IMG/VR virus record: IMGVR_UViG_3300044638_008875
Span: 1 to 30,793 of that record
Direction: 5' to 3' (one strand)
DNA length: 30,793 bases
From: a virus
Part shown: piece after piece, positions 28,268 through 30,793 of the stretch
How positions within the stretch are numbered: the first letter of the stretch is position 1
Layout: every line of letters starts with the position of its first letter
Position numbers and translations under genes: made by a program
The notes under the pieces: generated by a model
What the model saw: the letters and a program-made list of their open reading frames with translations, nothing else
Told to the model about the DNA's origin: nothing
Database searches by the model: none

Positions 28268-28666
28268 ATGTCAATAAACAAAGTAATACTCGTAGGTAAT
28301 GTAGGTCAAGAGCCAGAAATAAGAAACACCCAAGATGGTCGTGAAATTGCTAGTTTTTCTATTGCAACTACCGAAAGTTGGAAAGACAAAAACAGTGGCG
28401 AAAAAAAAGAAAAAACCGAATGGCACCGTATTGTTATTTTCTCTCCTAATCTAGTTTCTGTTGTCAAATTATATGTCAAAAAAGGAAGCAAGCTTTACAT
28501 CGAGGGAGCTATACAAACTCGTAAATGGAAAGATAATGCTGGTGTAGAAAAATACACTACCGAAGTTGTATTACAGCAGTATAATTCTACTTTGCAAATT
28601 CTAAGCAATAATCAAAACCAAGCGGAAACAACAGAGCAAGAGACTGAGGAAGACTTTATTTTTTAA
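28268..28666 (+). CDS. ssb: Single-stranded DNA-binding protein
   Basis: A 132-residue SSB with the OB-fold pattern: MSINKVILVGNVGQEPEIRN, FSIATTESWKDKNSG, TEWHRIVIFSPNLVSVVKLY, VKKGSKLYIEGAIQTRKWKD and YTTEVVLQQYN. The short acidic tail ends in EEDFIF, a variant of the usual DDDIPF tip that binds partner proteins. It protects single strands in replication and works with RecT and the exonuclease. It has its own promoter with a palindrome in the leader. Confidence 0.95.
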   Translation: MSINKVILVGNVGQEPEIRNTQDGREIASFSIATTESWKDKNSGEKKEKTEWHRIVIFSPNLVSVVKLYVKKGSKLYIEGAIQTRKWKDNAGVEKYTTEVVLQQYNSTLQILSNNQNQAETTEQETEEDFIF

Positions 28667-28685
28667 ATCAATACTTAAAATAATA

Positions 28686-29084
28686 ATGGGACACAATGTA
28701 AGATATTACGGTAAGTTAACAGTTAAAAATCCGCTAAGCGATGCAGAAATAGCATTGCTTAAAAAATTACGAGATTATGATAGAAACTACCCTGACCTCT
28801 ATGCTTTAGAATATAAAGACGGTTATTTTTACTATTATGGTTGCGAAAAAATCTTGCCAACTTATTTTTACCAATCAATAGAAAAATATATTGGAGTTCT
28901 AAAAGAGGGTGGCAATGATTTAGAGGAGGGTAGTTTTTTAGTCTCTTGCAGTGAATATGGAATTGGTGATGAGGCGATTATTTTACTTTATACAAATGGA
29001 GCTTTTATACAAAAACCAATAACAGAACTTGTTGAAGATTTTATTAAAATAACAACAATTAAAGAAGAATGTCGAGCAGGATAA
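28686..29084 (+). CDS. Unknown protein between ssb and thyX
   Basis: A 132-residue protein, acidic, with mixed helix and strand (MGHNVRYYGKLTVKNPLSDA; YKDGYFYYYGCEKILPTYFY; GDEAIILLYTNGAFIQKPIT). No family is recognised. It overlaps thyX by 16 bases, so the two are co-translated. The many tyrosines near the middle could form a binding surface, but there is no motif to support a function. Confidence 0.7.
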   Translation: MGHNVRYYGKLTVKNPLSDAEIALLKKLRDYDRNYPDLYALEYKDGYFYYYGCEKILPTYFYQSIEKYIGVLKEGGNDLEEGSFLVSCSEYGIGDEAIILLYTNGAFIQKPITELVEDFIKITTIKEECRAG

Positions 29085-29836
29085 AACTAATAAATCATAT
29101 TGGCTCAGACCAATTTATCGGCGACAGTGCAAGAATATCTTTTGGCAAAGCTAATGAAGGCAAAGATTGTGAAAATCTTATCAACTACCTAATGGAGCAC
29201 GATCATTCGTCCCCTTTTGAAATGGCGGAGCTTATATTTGAAATAAAAGCCCCTATTTTTATTGCTAGGCAATGGTTTCGCCACAGAACGGCTTCTTATA
29301 ACGAAATATCTTTAAGATATACAGAGCCGTCAAAAGACTACTTTATACCAGAAGAGTTTAGGGAGCAGTCAAAAACTAACAAGCAAGGCAGTGTTGCAAT
29401 GGAAAGCAAAATAAATGGTAGAATAGCAAAAATAGAAACTGAGATGACTATGGAAAATGCTTGGAAATCTTATGAGTATTTAGTCAGCTTAGGAGTATGC
29501 AGAGAGCACGCAAGAATGGTATTGCCAACCGCCTATTTTACTACTTTTATTTACAAGACAAACCTAAAAAACTTGTTGCATTTTGTTAAGTTAAGAATGC
29601 ACGACACGGCACAAGCAGAAATTAGGTGGTATGCAGAGCAAATTGCCGAGATTATCGCCGAGAAGTTTCCGCTAACTTGGCAAGCTTTTAAAAGATTTAA
29701 AATTGAAAGCAAAACACTAACCAAAGAGCAGATTGATATTGTTAAAACAGCAATAAATGGGAACTTATTAACAAAAGAAGAGAGTGGGTTGAGTGATAGA
29801 CATTATCAGCAAGTTGTTGATATATTTTTTAAATAA
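29069..29836 (+). CDS. thyX: Flavin-dependent thymidylate synthase
   Basis: A 255-residue ThyX. The signature RHRTASYNEISLRY (family R-H-R-x(7)-S/R) is present, with ENLINYLMEHDHSSPFEMAE upstream and LLHFVKLRMHDTAQAEIRWY downstream, which form the FAD and dUMP sites. It makes dTMP from dUMP using NADPH and methylene-tetrahydrofolate. Together with the phage dUTPase it supplies thymidine nucleotides for an AT-rich genome. The ATG at 29069 lies inside the preceding gene. Confidence 0.95.
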   Translation: MSSRIKLINHIGSDQFIGDSARISFGKANEGKDCENLINYLMEHDHSSPFEMAELIFEIKAPIFIARQWFRHRTASYNEISLRYTEPSKDYFIPEEFREQSKTNKQGSVAMESKINGRIAKIETEMTMENAWKSYEYLVSLGVCREHARMVLPTAYFTTFIYKTNLKNLLHFVKLRMHDTAQAEIRWYAEQIAEIIAEKFPLTWQAFKRFKIESKTLTKEQIDIVKTAINGNLLTKEESGLSDRHYQQVVDIFFK

Positions 29837-29849
29837 TTGTAAAATTAAA

Positions 29850-30050
29850 ATGAATAAAGACAATACCAATCCGCAACACTATCAATTGCCAATACAACCA
29901 ATTGATTACATCATTAAAAACAACCTTGATTTTCTTGAGGGCAATATAATTAAATATGTGTCAAGATATAAGCAAAAGAACGGTCTTGAGGACTTGCTAA
30001 AGGCTAAAAAATATCTTGAGTTATTAATAGAAAAAGAGGAAAAAAAGTAA
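29850..30050 (+). CDS. DUF3310 protein
   Basis: A 66-residue protein starting at the ATG at 29850; an upstream in-frame ATG would run back into thyX and lacks family similarity. It matches DUF3310: NPQHYQLPIQPIDYIIKNNL, then DFLEGNIIKYVSRYKQKNGL and EDLLKAKKYLELLIEKEE. This short domain is common beside phage nucleotide-metabolism genes and is sometimes annotated as a nucleotide-kinase accessory; the activity is not established. It ends directly before the next ATG. Confidence 0.85.
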   Translation: MNKDNTNPQHYQLPIQPIDYIIKNNLDFLEGNIIKYVSRYKQKNGLEDLLKAKKYLELLIEKEEKK

Positions 30051-30158
30051 ATGGGACTAATCACAAGAATATTGTTTGGCAAGAAAAAAGCTAAACCAAT
30101 TGAAGCTAGACCAATTGAAGCTAGACCAATTGAAACTAAAATTATTAATACATACTAG
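30051..30158 (+). CDS. Very small repeat protein (PIEA repeats)
   Basis: A 35-residue frame starting directly after the DUF3310 stop codon. It reads MGLITRILFGKKKAKPIEAR, then PIEARPIETKIINTY, with three P-I-E-A/T-R/K repeats encoded by 15-base units (ACCAATTGAAGCTAG). The N-terminus is an amphipathic, basic helix like those of small phage proteins in this location. The coupling favours it as real; its function is unknown. Confidence 0.5.
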   Translation: MGLITRILFGKKKAKPIEARPIEARPIETKIINTY

Positions 30159-30175
30159 CATTTTTAAATAAAATT

Positions 30176-30457
30176 ATGAAACTAATAAAAAATTACGAAA
30201 ATGCGGTAGAAGATATCGCCAAAGAAATTTGCAAAATATTCGATTGCAAATACGATAAAGCGGACTGGACTGGTGGCGAAATAGGTGACATATTCTCTAT
30301 TGGCGATATGTTTTTACATTTATCCGATATGATTACAATATTGAAAATGAATGCTACAAGGCAAGAATATGTTGCTTATTACGATGCAATTACGGAAGGC
30401 AAGAAAATTAATCTAAAGAATTGGCTAGCAATGACAAGAAGCGGAATGAAGGTATAA
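30176..30457 (+). CDS. Unknown small protein
   Basis: A 93-residue acidic helical protein (AVEDIAKEICKIFDCKYDKA; WTGGEIGDIFSIGDMFLHLS; MNATRQEYVAYYDAITEGKK). No family is recognised. It is the last plus-strand gene before a strong promoter at 30465. Confidence 0.7.
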   Translation: MKLIKNYENAVEDIAKEICKIFDCKYDKADWTGGEIGDIFSIGDMFLHLSDMITILKMNATRQEYVAYYDAITEGKKINLKNWLAMTRSGMKV

Positions 30458-30464
30458 ATATTAT

Positions 30465-30493
30465 TTGACAAAAGTAATATTAAGATTTAAAAT
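30465..30493 (+). promoter_or_regulatory. Strong promoter before a GC-rich non-coding stretch
   Basis: TTGACA at 30465-30470, exactly 17 bases, TAAAAT at 30488-30493. It is the best consensus promoter in the window, yet no convincing gene follows. The start would be near 30500. Confidence 0.65.
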
Positions 30494-30499
30494 AGATTT

Positions 30500-30640
30500 A
30501 TTGAGCTCCATCTTTTCCCTCAGCTAGAAATAGTCTGGTTGGCGATGTGGAGACACACGGCAGGACAGTCGTTGGGTCGCTACCAAAAGCTTAATTATTG
30601 CCTCACAAGCGGTTTAGAAATAGTTAAGCAGTCTATAAAT
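30500..30640 (+). ncRNA. Candidate structured RNA
   Basis: A stretch clearly richer in G and C than its surroundings. It can form: a hairpin CAGCTA-GAAA-TAG(T)CTG (30521-30537) with a GNRA-type loop; CTCCA (30506-30510) with TGGAG (30548-30552); GGT(T)GGCGA (30537-30545) with TCGCTACC (30577-30584), which crosses the previous helix and would make a pseudoknot (it shares G30537 with the hairpin); and an 11-pair stem GCTTAATTATT (30589-30599) with AATAGTTAAGC (30619-30629). No known RNA class is recognised. A 39-codon frame at 30545-30664 exists but is not convincing. Confidence 0.45.
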
Positions 30641-30641
30641 A

Positions 30642-30793
30642 CTATTTGCACCTCCAGCTACTAGCTTCGTTATATTTCTTAAAATTCCTAATCTTTTTAT
30701 CTTCGCAATAAGGCATTGCCAAACCTTGCTTTATTATTGATAAGCTATAATCAACACCCTCAACGACAATATATCTAAGCTTCCTGCCATAAA
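30642..30793 (-). CDS. Thermonuclease-like protein, C-terminal part (5' end outside window)
   Basis: Fifty codons are visible, reading YGRKLRYIVVEGVDYSLSII, then KQGLAMPYCEDKKIRNFKKY to a TAG stop at 30642. The pattern Y-G-R-x-L-x-Y-I-x-V-x-G-x-D, then L-I-x-x-G-L-A, is that of the last strand and helices of staphylococcal-nuclease-type proteins. The visible end is somewhat short after the last helix. It converges with the candidate RNA. Whether it is phage or flanking host DNA cannot be decided from the window. Confidence 0.6.
   Translation of the reverse strand, partial: YGRKLRYIVVEGVDYSLSIIKQGLAMPYCEDKKIRNFKKYNEASSWRCK

Noticed and set aside
30521-30630. Resemblance to tracrRNA because of AGCTAGAAATAG and TTTAGAAATAGTTAAG
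   Set aside because: Only the GAAA-loop hairpin sequence resembles engineered guide scaffolds; there is no cas gene, no repeat array and no matching anti-repeat.
30490-30660. Group I intron within the thermonuclease-like gene
   Set aside because: I could not find a matching P7 pair or a credible 3' exon on the minus strand.
30545-30664. A 39-codon frame starting MWRHTAGQSLG
   Set aside because: It has no ribosome site, overlaps the thermonuclease end on the other strand and covers predicted stems; composition is not like the neighbouring proteins.
1-30793. Signs of lysogeny (integrase, cI/Cro pair, attachment site)
   Set aside because: None recognised in the window; the tRNA-like element is not flanked by an integrase and no direct repeat at window ends was seen.

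Overview
The window is part of an AT-rich genome of a tailed double-stranded DNA phage, or a prophage copy of one, with an HK97-type head. Visible host clues are a lipobox lipoprotein, a signal peptide followed by a barrel-like protein, and many promoters of the form TTGAC(A/T)-16/17 bp-TAnnnT, often with C before the -35 box. Together these suggest a low-GC Gram-negative host, perhaps an alphaproteobacterium; this is inference. All three standard stop codons are used. Most start codons follow A-rich leaders with no Shine-Dalgarno sequence. No integrase, cI-like repressor, tail or lysis gene was recognised, so tail and lysis genes probably lie outside the window, to the left on the minus strand.

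Layout. Positions 1-8528 (minus strand) hold the late packaging and head operon, read right to left: ParB-like protein, Mom-like DNA-modification protein (frameshifted in a nine-G tract), a tRNA-Gly-like element, small and large terminase, portal, Mu F-like minor head protein, prohead protease, major capsid protein, a likely decoration protein, an acidic repeat protein and the start of a head-tail connector. At 8529-8703 there is a divergent control region with back-to-back promoters and a palindromic operator. Positions 8704-12262 (plus) hold a tightly coupled operon of two small related proteins, an IbrA-like PAPS-reductase-family protein, an IbrB-like ParB protein and a SNF2-type helicase. 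Positions 12291-15542 hold small early genes, a replication initiator-like gene that may contain the origin, a putative loader and a DUF1064 nuclease. Positions 15562-19339 hold three DUF4116 repeat proteins interleaved with RecT and a YqaJ-type exonuclease. Positions 19336-22568 hold small accessory genes. Positions 22582-28141 hold envelope proteins, dUTPase, an HNH (Ref/Rap-like) nuclease, a GNAT protein and a truncated DNA methylase followed by a homing-type HNH gene. Positions 28192-30457 hold SSB, ThyX, DUF3310 and small genes. At 30465-30640 a strong promoter precedes an unusually GC-rich, foldable stretch (candidate RNA), and the window ends in the 3' part of a minus-strand thermonuclease-like gene.

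How it works together. The plus-strand genes supply replication and recombination (initiator, loader, RecT/exonuclease, SSB) and thymidine-nucleotide supply (ThyX, dUTPase). The minus-strand genes package DNA into the head. Genes on both sides of the divergent region look like DNA-modification or counter-defence functions. Several plus-strand transcription units begin with the same module: an AT-rich element, a -35 box, a -10 box and a palindrome at the expected transcription start. This suggests one phage regulator controls several early operons.
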